This document shows, one piece after another, positions 1 to 8,550 of a DNA stretch of 64,000 nucleotides (the stretch's first letter is position 1; every line of letters begins with the position of its first letter). Source of the stretch: Halorussus pelagicus (lineage in GTDB: Archaea; Halobacteriota; Halobacteria; Halobacteriales; Haladaptataceae). The DNA is taken from assembly GCF_004087835.1 (NCBI RefSeq), contig NZ_CP035119.1:1612001-1676000 (forward strand). The letters run 5' to 3'. The notes under the pieces were generated by a model. The model was not told the origin of the DNA and searched no databases. It saw only the letters and a program-made list of their open reading frames with translations. The position numbers were made by a program, and so were the translations under genes.

Positions 1-519
1 GGCTTCGAGGACGGCCGCAACGCGATACGACTTCCCGTCGAGTCTGACGCTGTCGCCGGGACCGACCTCGTAGGTGTCGGCGGTCTCCGACCCGACTAAG
101 ACCTGCTTGCGCCACGTAGCGGGTATCGACCCCCGCTCGGTCGAGATTCGGTTTCGAGCGCCCTCGATGCCGTAAACTGAGACTCCCCCGGACTGTCGGA
201 GATGGGTGAGTTGTCCCTGCCGCTGTTTCATCCCGTACACGTCCTTGTCGCCATCGACGTACGATTTCACCGCCGAGACCTGACTCTGGGAGAGTGCCCC
301 GTCGGCGTCCGCGCCGGGGACCACGATGACGGTGTTTCCGAACGTCGCGCCTTGGAGGAAAGACGATTGGAACGCGACGCCAAAGACGCCCAGCGAGGCG
401 ATAGCGACGACGCCGATGACGACGCCGAGCATCGCCAGCGCCGACCGAGTTTTCGCCCGAGAGAGGTTTCTTCGCGCCAGCATCGCCAGCGGGAACCGCT
501 CGAACAGCCTCTCTATCAT
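1..519 (-). CDS. ABC transporter permease, MacB/FtsX type (3' part beyond the window)
   Basis: The protein begins [19 protein letters not shown], followed by one membrane helix (about residues 26-50, ending in [15 protein letters not shown]), then an extracytoplasmic MacB_PCD-like region with the typical sequence [19 protein letters not shown]. This is the N-terminal half of a four-helix MacB-type permease; the FtsX core helices lie off the left edge. The ATG at 519 overlaps the stop of the ATPase gene as ATGA, so the two are translationally coupled. In this family the permease uses ATP hydrolysis by its partner for mechanotransmission or lipoprotein/peptide export rather than import. The substrate cannot be read from sequence. 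Confidence 0.85.
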   Translation of the reverse strand, partial: MIERLFERFPLAMLARRNLSRAKTRSALAMLGVVIGVVAIASLGVFGVAFQSSFLQGATFGNTVIVVPGADADGALSQSQVSAVKSYVDGDKDVYGMKQRQGQLTHLRQSGGVSVYGIEGARNRISTERGSIPATWRKQVLVGSETADTYEVGPGDSVRLDGKSYRVAAVLEA

Positions 520-1289
520 TGTATTCTACCGTCCACGAGTTCGATAGTTCGGTCGGCGAACTCCGTCACCTGTTCGTCGTGCGTGACAGCGACGACCGCG
601 ACGCCCTCGTCGGTGATGCGGCCGAACTCCGCGAGGACCTGCGACCCCGTCTCTTGGTCCAGATTCCCGGTCGGTTCGTCGGCGAGGACGAGGTCGGGGT
701 CGTTGACGAGCGACCGGGCGACCGCGACGCGCTGTTTCTGCCCGCCGGAGAGTTCGTTCGGCAAGTGCTGTAACCGGTCGCCCAGTCCTACGCGTTTAAG
801 CAACTCCGTAGCTCGCTCGTGGGTCGCCGACCGGTCGCCGTCGAGCAGTCGCGGCACCTTCACGTTCTCGACCGCCGACAGCGTCGGGATGAGGTAGAAG
901 TTCTGGAAGACGAACCCAACCGTCCGCTTGCGGAGTTGCGTCCGCTCGGCGACCGAGAGGTCGTTTACCGTGGTGTCTCGGACGGAGACGGTTCCCTCCG
1001 TGGGCGTGTCGAGCAGTCCGAGTTGATTCAGGAGCGTGGACTTGCCGCTCCCGCTCGGCCCGACGACCGCGACGAACTCGCCGGGGCGAACCGCGATGTC
1101 GATGCCCTTCAACGCTCGCAGTACCTCCTCGCCGGACTCGTACTCCTTGACGACGTTCTGCGAGCGGATGACCGGCGACGCGGTCTCTTCGTCGGACGAC
1201 GGTTCGCCGTCGTCGTCCGTCTCCGCGGCCGATTCGACCGCCGGTCGCTCGCCGCCGTCCGCTGTCCTCGTTGACTCCTCAGTCGCCAC
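516..1289 (-). CDS. ABC transporter ATP-binding protein (MacB/LolD type)
   Basis: This is the ATPase subunit paired with the downstream permease. Numbering from the GTG at 1289 (257 aa): an acidic linker (1-40), Walker [10 protein letters not shown] (77-85), Q-loop Q129 ([20 protein letters not shown]), signature LSGGQ (180-184), Walker B VLADEP (201-206) and an H-loop in AVTHDEQV. The text after Walker B (TGNLDQ) is typical of the LolD/MacB subfamily. I chose the GTG because a strong GGAGGTG Shine-Dalgarno lies 5 nt ahead of it; the longer reading upstream is basic, Arg/Ser-rich and overlaps the preceding gene. The start overlaps the upstream gene by about 11 nt and the stop overlaps the permease start, so the three genes form an operon. 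Confidence 0.9.
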   Translation of the reverse strand: MATEESTRTADGGERPAVESAAETDDDGEPSSDEETASPVIRSQNVVKEYESGEEVLRALKGIDIAVRPGEFVAVVGPSGSGKSTLLNQLGLLDTPTEGTVSVRDTTVNDLSVAERTQLRKRTVGFVFQNFYLIPTLSAVENVKVPRLLDGDRSATHERATELLKRVGLGDRLQHLPNELSGGQKQRVAVARSLVNDPDLVLADEPTGNLDQETGSQVLAEFGRITDEGVAVVAVTHDEQVTEFADRTIELVDGRIQ

Positions 1290-2502
1290 GGAACCACCTC
1301 CATCCGCCCGCGAGCGCGACCAGTCCGAGGAGGCTCCCGCCGCCGATGACCGACAGCGGTAGCGACGAGTCGGACTCCGAGACCGACGACTCGGCGGGCC
1401 GCTGCGGAACGTCGTACGTGACCGGGACGGTTCGGTTCCGGCGCACGTCGTCAACGATGTAGCTAACGCGAAGCGGAATCGTCACCGTCGAGGCGTTCGC
1501 GTCGAGCGTCGCCCGGACTTTGAACGAGTTGAAGTCGCTCGACGCGACTTCGCCGACGAAATACTCCCCGCTCGACTGTCCGGCAGAGACCTTCTGATTC
1601 GACTCCACGCCGACGGTTACGCCCAAAACGTCGGTCGTCCCGACGTTGCTCGCGCTTCCCGACACTTGGAGGGTCTGTCCGCGCCGCGAGACCGAGACGC
1701 CGGTGAGTTCCACGGTACCGGGGTTCGAGAGCCTCGTGAACGTCGGCGTGAGGGTTCGAGTGGTACGTCGGTGCGTTCCGTTTGCGGTCGTGTATTCGAG
1801 GTCGGCGGTCAGGTTCGCCGTCCCGGATGTCTTGCCGGTCACCTCGTACTCGAACGTCTCGGCGGATGTCGCCGACAGTCGCGCGACGCTCCGCCGGTTG
1901 TCTTTCACCGACACGTTCTCGCCGCGGAGTCGCAGTTGGACGTTCCGAATCAAGTCGTCGTCGCCGTTCGTCAGCGAGAGGTTCAGGGTCGTTCGACTGC
2001 CGGGGAGCGTTGACTCCGTCTCGACCGTCATCGCGGGATGTGGGTCGTACACCGTGACAGCGACCGGGTGACGGACGACGTAGTCGTCGCCGTCCGCGTG
2101 CCGGAGTTCGACGCGGACCGAGAGGTTGTACTCGCCCGCGTCGTCCAAGGAGAGCGACTGGCCGTTTTCGAGACGATTGCCCGACCAGAGTCGCTCGTTC
2201 GGTGTTTCCTCCGTGAGGATTTCGCCGTCTGCTCGGCGTATCTCGACGTTCTCGACGAGGATGTCACCGTTTCCGTCTTCGATGTTCTCGATGTGGGTCG
2301 TGAGCGTGAAGTTAGCGCCCGCTTCGGGTTGGGTCTCGTTTACCGTCGTTCCCATCGTCACGAGCGTCGGGGCGCTGGTTTGGGCCGCGAAACCGTCCAC
2401 AGCGGTGGTCTCGTCGGCGGCGGCGGGGTCGGCGGGGACGACTCCGGCCGCTCCGGCCGAGACGAGGAGGACCAGACACCCGAGCAGTCGCAACGCTGTC
2501 AT
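1279..2502 (-). CDS. Secreted, membrane-anchored CARDB/COG1361-like protein of the ABC operon
   Basis: The 407-residue protein has a Sec signal peptide (LGCLVLLVSAGAAGVVPA), several beta-rich repeats of the type found in COG1361/CARDB proteins (alternating hydrophobic strands, many N-x-S/T sites such as NFT, NLS, NVS) and a C-terminal anchor (LPLSVIGGGSLLGLVALAGG) ending in WRWFRGD. It is therefore expected on the outer face of the membrane, probably N-glycosylated. It overlaps the ATPase start, so it is the first gene of a three-gene transporter operon and probably acts as the extracellular partner of the MacB-like pump. The role is inferred from context; no enzymatic motif is visible. Confidence 0.75.
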   Translation of the reverse strand: MTALRLLGCLVLLVSAGAAGVVPADPAAADETTAVDGFAAQTSAPTLVTMGTTVNETQPEAGANFTLTTHIENIEDGNGDILVENVEIRRADGEILTEETPNERLWSGNRLENGQSLSLDDAGEYNLSVRVELRHADGDDYVVRHPVAVTVYDPHPAMTVETESTLPGSRTTLNLSLTNGDDDLIRNVQLRLRGENVSVKDNRRSVARLSATSAETFEYEVTGKTSGTANLTADLEYTTANGTHRRTTRTLTPTFTRLSNPGTVELTGVSVSRRGQTLQVSGSASNVGTTDVLGVTVGVESNQKVSAGQSSGEYFVGEVASSDFNSFKVRATLDANASTVTIPLRVSYIVDDVRRNRTVPVTYDVPQRPAESSVSESDSSLPLSVIGGGSLLGLVALAGGWRWFRGD

Positions 2503-2795
2503 CGAAACTCACTCCTCGGGTCCGTCGTTCGCTCGGCGTCTCGTGGCTCGGATGGACTGAAACTCTCGGAAACGGGGATGTCAGTGGCGGCGGAGCGGGC
2601 CGCCCGTGCCGGACTTCTCGGTCGGGGTTTTGGGCCGCTTTCGTTCGTTTCGGTCGAATACATATTGATGAGTCAACATAGCTACGATGTGAGTAAGAAT
2701 CTTAGGGTTTCTCTGGGTTCGAGTCCACCCGCCGTCCCCGACTTTCTTCGCTTCTGTCAACTACGAAACCAGTGTGGTGTCTCCTTCGGGAGACC

Positions 2796-4037
2796 CTACG
2801 CCGCCGTCCGAGCCAGATTTCCGGCGAGGACCGCCGCCGTCGCCGCGATGGCCGCGAGGACGAAAAAGAGGGCGCTCGGCGACGCGTAGGTGAGGACGAA
2901 CCCGGCAAGCGCCGCACCGAGTGCGCCGACGCCGAACACGCCGAGGTAGGTGTACCCGTACGAGAGTCCCCGGAGTCCCGCGGGAGTGTACTGGGCCACC
3001 GTCGCCTGATAGAACGGTTGGACGAAAAAGAGCAGGAACCCGAGGACGACGCTGATGGCGAGCAGGGCCGCCAGCCCCGCGTTCGAGGCCGGGACGAACA
3101 GCACCGCGACGACTGCGAGACCGCCGAACCCGAGCGCGATGCCTCGCTCGGTCTCCATCCGGTCGGTGAGCTTTCCGCCCGCGTACTGCCCGGCGATGCC
3201 GACCATGAGCAGGCCAGTGTACAGATACCGCGAGGGTTCGAGCGTCCGGCCGCCGAGTTCGACCGGGTCGAACATCGGCAGTCCGGCGAGCAGGTCCGGC
3301 AGGAACGTGAGCGCCCCGCGGTAGTAAAGCCCCGAACACATCACGATGGCGAACACCGCGAGGAACCCTGCGGTGAACAGGTTCCGCGACTCCGAGAACA
3401 GTTCCGACAGCGACGAGACGGTGTCTGCCTTCGAATCGGTGGCTTCGCCGTCTGTGGTGCCGCCGTCGGTCGCTTCGACCGACGCGTTCTCGTCGAACTC
3501 GATGGTGAGCGTCAGCAGGACCGCGACGCCCGCCGGGACCGCGAGCAGGGCCGTGACCTGCCGCCAGTCGAACACGAGCAGGAGGAGCGCGGTGGCGAGC
3601 GGTCCGAGGGCGATGCCGAGGTTCCCCGCCATCCCGTGGTAGGCGAACGCGGTGCCGCGCTGGGAGACGCCCTTGCTCAGCAGCGACAGCCCCGAGGGGT
3701 GATAGACGCTCGCGGCGGTCCCCCAGACGAGGAGCGCGAGCGCGATGAACGGGACGCTCGGGGCCACGCTCAAGAGTAGGAACGACGCGCCCATCCCGCC
3801 GAGACAGGCGAGTATCAGCGGTCGAGAGCCGTAGACGTCGGCCAGAATCCCGCCGGGGAGTGCGCCGAGACCGAACAGCGCGTACCCCATCGAGACGACG
3901 AAACCGATGGTCGCGGCCGTCACCGAGAACGTATCGAGCCAAACGGTCACGAGGATGGGAATCGAGAGTTCGTAGGTGTGGACCATCGCGTGGGCGAGCA
4001 TCGCAACGCCGACGATGGACCGGTCGTTTTCGTTCAT
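2796..4037 (-). CDS. Major facilitator superfamily (MFS) transporter
   Basis: The protein has 413 residues with about 12 hydrophobic helices. The short N-terminus runs directly into helix 1 (VGVAMLAHAMVHTYELSIPI), and the loop after helix 2 (GILADVYGSRPLIL) fits the MFS motif A (G-x3-D-x2-G-R/S-R). A charged loop rich in Asp, Glu and Thr (about 185-215) separates the two six-helix halves. C-terminal helices include YTYLGVFGVGALGAALAGF. The family moves small solutes by proton or cation coupling; the substrate is not predictable, although the arrangement resembles drug or sugar-phosphate exporters. It stands alone between the ABC operon and an amidohydrolase. Confidence 0.85.
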   Translation of the reverse strand: MNENDRSIVGVAMLAHAMVHTYELSIPILVTVWLDTFSVTAATIGFVVSMGYALFGLGALPGGILADVYGSRPLILACLGGMGASFLLLSVAPSVPFIALALLVWGTAASVYHPSGLSLLSKGVSQRGTAFAYHGMAGNLGIALGPLATALLLLVFDWRQVTALLAVPAGVAVLLTLTIEFDENASVEATDGGTTDGEATDSKADTVSSLSELFSESRNLFTAGFLAVFAIVMCSGLYYRGALTFLPDLLAGLPMFDPVELGGRTLEPSRYLYTGLLMVGIAGQYAGGKLTDRMETERGIALGFGGLAVVAVLFVPASNAGLAALLAISVVLGFLLFFVQPFYQATVAQYTPAGLRGLSYGYTYLGVFGVGALGAALAGFVLTYASPSALFFVLAAIAATAAVLAGNLARTAA

Positions 4038-4238
4038 GCTGTGGCTACGTTGACGTTCGTATCACGTCGGGACTGGGTTATAAATCTCGGCGTAGCGGTC
4101 AACGACCGGGGTGAGTTGGGGAGTGGCCGGTCGCTTCGCGGTAATCGTCGCCCACCCCTCGCGCTCCAAACCGTCTTCGACTAAATCGCTCTCCGTTCGG
4201 ACCGTCCGCCGCCCGAATCGCTCTCTGCCCGAACCTCG

Positions 4239-5540
4239 CTACTCCGGCCCGACCGGGAGGTCGTACTCGCGCGCTCGCCGCCGAATCGCGTCGGCGTCCC
4301 CTGTTTGCAACTCGCCGTCCTCATAGACGACGTTGCCGTTCACCATCGTGAACTCCACGTCGTCGCCGTGCGCCGAGAAGACGAGGTGCGAGAACGCGTC
4401 GTGGAGCGGCGTGGCGCGCGTGATGTCGGTCGTCAAGCCGACGATGTCGGCTTTCCACCCCGGTCGGAGTCGCCCGACGTTCTCGAAGCCCGCGGCCTTC
4501 GCGCCGTTCTCGGTCGCCATCTCGAAGACGAGTTTGGCGGGCGTCGTCGTCGGGTCGAGGTGTTCGACCTTCTGGAGCAGGCTGGCCTGTCGCATCTCGG
4601 TGAAGGGGTCGAGCGTGTTGTTGCACGGCGGGCCGTCGTTGCCGAGCGCGACGTTGATGCCTCGGTCCACGTAGTCCACGATGGGCGCGATGCCCGAGGC
4701 GAGTTTCATGTTCGACGAGGGGCAGTAGGTGACGTGCGTGCCGGTCTCTTCGAGGACTTCGCGTTCGTCCTCGTCGGTCCAGATGCAGTGGGCCAACACC
4801 ACGTCCTCGCCGGTCAGGCCAACCTCGTCGAGCCAGTGGATGTTCCGCTGGCCGGTCCGCTCCTCGACAGTCGAAACCTCGTCGCGGTTCTCGCTGGCGT
4901 GGGTGTGGATGCGCACGCCCTCGTACTTGTCCGCGAGTTCGCGCGACCCCCGCAGGCACTCCTCGGTGCAACTCACCGCAAAGCGCGGCGTGACCGCGTA
5001 CTGGATGCGCCCGCCGTGGGTGTCGTGATATTTTTGAATTAGGCGCTCGGTCTCGTCCAAGCCTTCTTGGGTATCTTCCAGCAGGCCGTCGGGCGATTCG
5101 GTGTCCATCAGCACTTTCCCCATCCGGGCGCGGATGCCCAACTCCCCGGCGGCCTCGAACGCCTCGTCGGCGTGGCGCACCGAGAGGTGGTCGATGGCGG
5201 TCGTGACGCCGGATTCGAGCAGTTCGAGGTAGCCCAGTTCCGCGGCGATGGCCATTCCCTCGGCGTCGAGTCCGGCCTCCATCGGCAACACGTAGTCGAA
5301 CAGCCAATCCAGCAGGGCCGTGTCGTCGGCGATACCTCGGCCGAGTGACTGCACCGAGTGGACGTGTCCCCCGACCACACCCGGCGCGAGCAGGTCGTAC
5401 TCCTTGCGCTCGCGCTCGGGGTAGATCTCGACCAGTTCCTCTCGGTCGCCGACGGCGACGATTTTGTCTCCCTCCACGACCACCGCGCCGTCTTCGACGA
5501 CCGTCTCGGCGTCGGCGACGACCGTTCCCTGTAGTAGCAT
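4239..5540 (-). CDS. Amidohydrolase, SAH/MTA/5'-deoxyadenosine deaminase family
   Basis: The 433-residue protein belongs to the metal-dependent cytosine deaminase/TrzA/MtaD branch of amidohydrolases. Metal ligands are visible: HVH (59-61), H214 in IHTHASEN, H251 in LAHCIW and D302 in GNDGPPCNN. An N-terminal beta sandwich (residues 1-55) and a C-terminal strand region (VEFTMVNGNVVYEDGEL) complete the fold. Members deaminate S-adenosylhomocysteine, methylthioadenosine, 5'-deoxyadenosine or guanine-like substrates, feeding nucleoside salvage. The exact substrate is not assigned. The start at MLLQGTVVADAE is supported by the usual family N-terminus. It is a single-gene unit. Confidence 0.85.
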   Translation of the reverse strand: MLLQGTVVADAETVVEDGAVVVEGDKIVAVGDREELVEIYPERERKEYDLLAPGVVGGHVHSVQSLGRGIADDTALLDWLFDYVLPMEAGLDAEGMAIAAELGYLELLESGVTTAIDHLSVRHADEAFEAAGELGIRARMGKVLMDTESPDGLLEDTQEGLDETERLIQKYHDTHGGRIQYAVTPRFAVSCTEECLRGSRELADKYEGVRIHTHASENRDEVSTVEERTGQRNIHWLDEVGLTGEDVVLAHCIWTDEDEREVLEETGTHVTYCPSSNMKLASGIAPIVDYVDRGINVALGNDGPPCNNTLDPFTEMRQASLLQKVEHLDPTTTPAKLVFEMATENGAKAAGFENVGRLRPGWKADIVGLTTDITRATPLHDAFSHLVFSAHGDDVEFTMVNGNVVYEDGELQTGDADAIRRRAREYDLPVGPE

Positions 5541-5643
5541 CCCGAAACCAGTAGGAGTCGAATTCGGGAAATAGCTGTTGATTTCGGGAGGCGCGGGGGA
5601 TGCTGGTAGACCTCGTCAGGACTGTTTCGTGTACCGACCGAGT

Positions 5644-6252
5644 TCAGATTTCCACAACGGAGTCGCTACCGAGCGAGTCCGGCAATTCGACGGTGTACAG
5701 GACCTTCGACCTTGTCGCGGTCGTAAAATCTAGCCCCACTCTTTCACCGCCGGAAAGAGGCTTTCCCCGGACAGCAGTTGCGTTTATCACGAGTTCGAAC
5801 CGGTCACTTTCGGCGTTTAACACGGGAAACGATTCGTCGGTATCGTGTCTCGGCGATACGTAGAATCGCTGGCTTTGCCCCGGTCTAACAGTTGTCCTAA
5901 CGTTCTCCGATTCGGTCGTTTCTGCGACGAGTGAGACGGCTTTGTGCGGACCGACCCACGTAATCGAGACTCCCGAGAGGTCTACCTGTGAGTCACCCTT
6001 CGTGATAGTAAGCTCGAGAGAGTCCACCGTTCCGTTCCCCGTCACGTTCGCACGTCCATCCTGTATTTTCAGTTCGTCTTCGTAGTGCGGTGTGGCTCCT
6101 TGCTTCGAATCGGGTTTCAAGATACTTCCGGAGGTCATAACGAACCCGATACCGACGCCGAGGACAATTACAGCCGTCATTACCCCGACTAGTATGGCCG
6201 GAGTAACGGATGCTATCCGCTTACTGACACCGGCTAGATATTCTCGCAACAT
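5644..6252 (-). CDS. Membrane-anchored hypothetical protein
   Basis: The 202-residue protein has a short basic N-terminus (MLREYLAGVSKRIASVTP), one transmembrane helix (about 19-42, AILVGVMTAVIVLGVGIGFV) and an extracellular domain of alternating beta strands with an N-x-S/T site. The layout recalls archaeal type IV pilin-like or CARDB-like surface proteins, but the pilin class III signal motif is not obvious, so I do not assign it. Its base composition is clearly lower in GC than its neighbours, with codons such as AAT, GTA and AGT, suggesting more recent acquisition. I do not recognise its function. Confidence 0.6.
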   Translation of the reverse strand: MLREYLAGVSKRIASVTPAILVGVMTAVIVLGVGIGFVMTSGSILKPDSKQGATPHYEDELKIQDGRANVTGNGTVDSLELTITKGDSQVDLSGVSITWVGPHKAVSLVAETTESENVRTTVRPGQSQRFYVSPRHDTDESFPVLNAESDRFELVINATAVRGKPLSGGERVGLDFTTATRSKVLYTVELPDSLGSDSVVEI

Positions 6253-6314
6253 AGAACCTGTTTAACACTTCTAATGCCTTTTAGGGTATTTACATTTCGA
6301 AAACCTGCAAGTAA

Positions 6315-7127
6315 TTACACGTTCTCGTCTTCGTCGTCGGCCAGCGATCGAATCTCGTCGTCCAGTCGCTCGAAGTGGCGTCGGCGTCGGTCGTCGTGCG
6401 ACTCGGAGATGCGAATCGTGGGGCGCTCCTCTACGTCGAACACGTCGTCTTCTTCGAGGTCGGTCTCCTCGATTGCGTCCTTGAGCTTCGACTTGTCGAA
6501 ACTTCGGACCGACTCTGGTTCTACTCCGGCGTCTTCGAGCGCGCGATGGACCGTCGCCTCGTCCTCGACGCGCCGGTAGTGGTAGGTCGTGCGACTGACG
6601 CTCCCGAGGTCCGCCGGGATGGTGCGGTCCTCGCTCACGTCTTCGAGGAGTTCGTCGCGGACCTCCTTCCGGGCGTCGTCGGCGGAGTTTTTCAAGTCCG
6701 CGAGCAGGGAGTAGAGGTCGGCCAACTGCAACGTCCCGAGATCGTCCAGCGACGAGAGGTCGTACTCGCGGGCGAGTTCTAGCAGGACCAGCGCGTCGCG
6801 CTCGAAGCCGAGTTCGAAGGGAGTTTCGTCCGCCTCGTCGGCGACTTCCTCCGTATCGACGGTCACGGGTTCGGTGGCGTCCGCGTCGGTCGCCGTGTCG
6901 CCAGCGGAACGCTGGTCCGTCGCACTCCCGTCGCCGCCACCGTTCTGGCGCTGGCGGCGCTTCTCGGTCTCCACGAAGTCGCGCGCCCCGGCGTAGCCGA
7001 GACGGTCCCAGTCGTGGGGTGAGTCGTCGGCCGCGCCGATGTGGGCCGCGACCGAGCGAACCGCGTCGCGGTACGCACAGTCGCTCACCGGACAATCGAC
7101 GGGGGCGTAGTCGGTCGCGTCGGTCAT
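6315..7127 (-). CDS. Haloarchaeal protein with N-terminal C2H2-like metal site
   Basis: The 270-residue protein begins MTDATDYAPVDCPVSDC. Residues 12-40 hold a C-x4-C-x11-H-x8-H pattern that could bind zinc (DCPVSDCAYRD then AHIG and PHDW). After a Gln/Asn and Thr/Asp linker, the C-terminal two thirds is predicted helical and highly charged (FELGFERDALVLLELAREYD, LKDAIEETDLEEDDVFDVEE), suitable for protein or nucleic-acid contacts. The ATG at 7127 is chosen because upstream reading overlaps the divergent kinase gene and loses the acidic composition. It shares a 108-bp promoter region with the kinase. The function is unknown; a regulatory or DNA-binding role is only a guess. Confidence 0.7.
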   Translation of the reverse strand: MTDATDYAPVDCPVSDCAYRDAVRSVAAHIGAADDSPHDWDRLGYAGARDFVETEKRRQRQNGGGDGSATDQRSAGDTATDADATEPVTVDTEEVADEADETPFELGFERDALVLLELAREYDLSSLDDLGTLQLADLYSLLADLKNSADDARKEVRDELLEDVSEDRTIPADLGSVSRTTYHYRRVEDEATVHRALEDAGVEPESVRSFDKSKLKDAIEETDLEEDDVFDVEERPTIRISESHDDRRRRHFERLDDEIRSLADDEDENV

Positions 7128-7235
7128 CTGGACGTAACTGACTCGCCATCGCGGATAAACCTTCGTCGGCGACTCGCTGGCGGAAACGTCTCCGGAACCG
7201 AGTAAATTATTGCTCGCCGCGGAGAGAACCGACGT

Positions 7236-8189
7236 ATGACCGACCTCGTGACCTTCGGCGAGACGATGTTGCGACTCTCGCCGCCGGACGGCGAGCGACT
7301 GGAGACCGCAGGCGACCTCGAATTTCGGGCGGCGGGCGCGGAAAGCAACGTCGCCGTCGCGGCCGCGCGACTCGGCGCGGACGCGGCGTGGACCTCGAAA
7401 CTCCCCGACTCGCCGCTCGGGCGGCGCGTGGTCGCTGGTCTCCGACGGCACGGCGTCGAGACCGACGTGGTGTGGGCAGACGAGGGGAGACAGGGAACCT
7501 ACTACCTCGAACACGGCGGCGAACCGCGCGGGACGAACGTCATCTACGACCGCGAGGGCGCGGCAGTAACGACCGCCGAGACCGACGAACTTCCAGTCGC
7601 TCGCGTCCGCGAGGCCGAGCGATTCCACACGACCGGCATCACGCCCGCGCTCTCGGAGACGCTGGAGGCGACGACCGCGGACCTGCTCGCGGCGGCCCAA
7701 GACGCCGGAACCACGACCTCTTTCGACGTGAACTACCGCTCGAAGCTCTGGAGTCCCGCGGCGGCCCGCGAGACGATGGAATCGCTGTTCCCCGACGTGA
7801 ACCTCCTGCTGGTCGCCGAGCGAGACGCCCGCGAGGTGCTGGCCCGCGAGGGCGACGCCGAGGAAATCGCGGCGGGACTCGCCGACGAGTTCGATTTCGA
7901 GACGGTCGTCGTCACGCGCGGCGAGGAGGGCGCACTCGCGCGCCACGACGGCGACGTGTACGAGCAACCCGCCATCGAGACCGACACCTTGGACCCCATC
8001 GGGACCGGCGACGCCTTCCTCGGGGCGTTCCTCTCGCGCCGCCTCGCGGGCGACAACGTGCCGACCGCGCTCGAATACGGGTCGGCGACCGCCGCGCTCA
8101 AGCGCACGATTCCGGGCGATGTGGCGGTCGTCACCCGCGAGGAGGTTGAGCGCGTGCTGGCCGCGGAGGGCGACGGGATTTCCCGATAG
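7236..8189 (+). CDS. kdgK: PfkB-family sugar kinase, probable 2-keto-3-deoxygluconate kinase
   Basis: The 317-residue ribokinase-fold enzyme has the N-terminal substrate motif [14 protein letters not shown] (residues 4-17), an acidic lid, the substrate-region motif [16 protein letters not shown] and the C-terminal PfkB signature [13 protein letters not shown] (253-265) with catalytic base D259. [11 protein letters not shown] is typical of KDG kinases, which phosphorylate 2-keto-3-deoxygluconate to KDPG in the semiphosphorylative Entner-Doudoroff pathway used by haloarchaea. Gene neighbours are not pathway partners, so specificity rests on sequence. A TATA-like TAAATTATT about 29 nt before the ATG implies a leaderless or near-leaderless transcript. 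Confidence 0.85.
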   Translation: MTDLVTFGETMLRLSPPDGERLETAGDLEFRAAGAESNVAVAAARLGADAAWTSKLPDSPLGRRVVAGLRRHGVETDVVWADEGRQGTYYLEHGGEPRGTNVIYDREGAAVTTAETDELPVARVREAERFHTTGITPALSETLEATTADLLAAAQDAGTTTSFDVNYRSKLWSPAAARETMESLFPDVNLLLVAERDAREVLAREGDAEEIAAGLADEFDFETVVVTRGEEGALARHDGDVYEQPAIETDTLDPIGTGDAFLGAFLSRRLAGDNVPTALEYGSATAALKRTIPGDVAVVTREEVERVLAAEGDGISR

Positions 8190-8257
8190 GGAGAGCACGA
8201 CGGCCGAACCGCTACCGTACTCTGACGAGAACCGCATTTCCTCGCACGGGGAAACAA

Positions 8258-8265
8258 TTAATATT
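8258..8265 (+). promoter_or_regulatory. TATA box of the small zinc-finger gene
   Basis: TTAATATT in a short AT-rich patch is centred about 28 nt before the ATG at 8290, which predicts a transcript with a leader of only a few bases. Confidence 0.5.
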
Positions 8266-8289
8266 TTCCACACGCTACAACCGTTTCCA

Positions 8290-8430
8290 ATGGGTCACGA
8301 CCCCGACCGAAGACGGCAGTGCAAGTGCGGTAGCGAAGATACGACCCTCTTGGAGCAGAAGAAAGTCCCCGGCGGACTGGACTGGTACCGGTACGAGTGC
8401 AACGACTGCGGCGAGACGTGGCGAACGTAG
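8290..8430 (+). CDS. Small zinc-finger protein (46 aa)
   Basis: The 46-residue protein MGHDPDRRRQCKCGSEDTTL and onward has two Cys pairs, CKC and CNDC, spaced as in zinc-ribbon mini-proteins, and ends ETWRT. Haloarchaea encode many one-domain zinc-finger proteins of under 60 residues, some needed for biofilm or stress responses, but individual functions are mostly unknown. The ATG at 8290 is chosen because a TATA element lies at the proper distance and because upstream in-frame sequence overlaps the end of kdgK in a non-coding style. Confidence 0.75.
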   Translation: MGHDPDRRRQCKCGSEDTTLLEQKKVPGGLDWYRYECNDCGETWRT

Positions 8431-8550
8431 TCCCTCCTTCGCCCTTCGCCGACGAACTGGCTAGAGCGCAATTTTTCGATGTACATTATTGACCGAGACT
8501 ACACGAGGCCAGAAGAGGTATATCCGACTGCTGGCTCACGGACGACCAGC

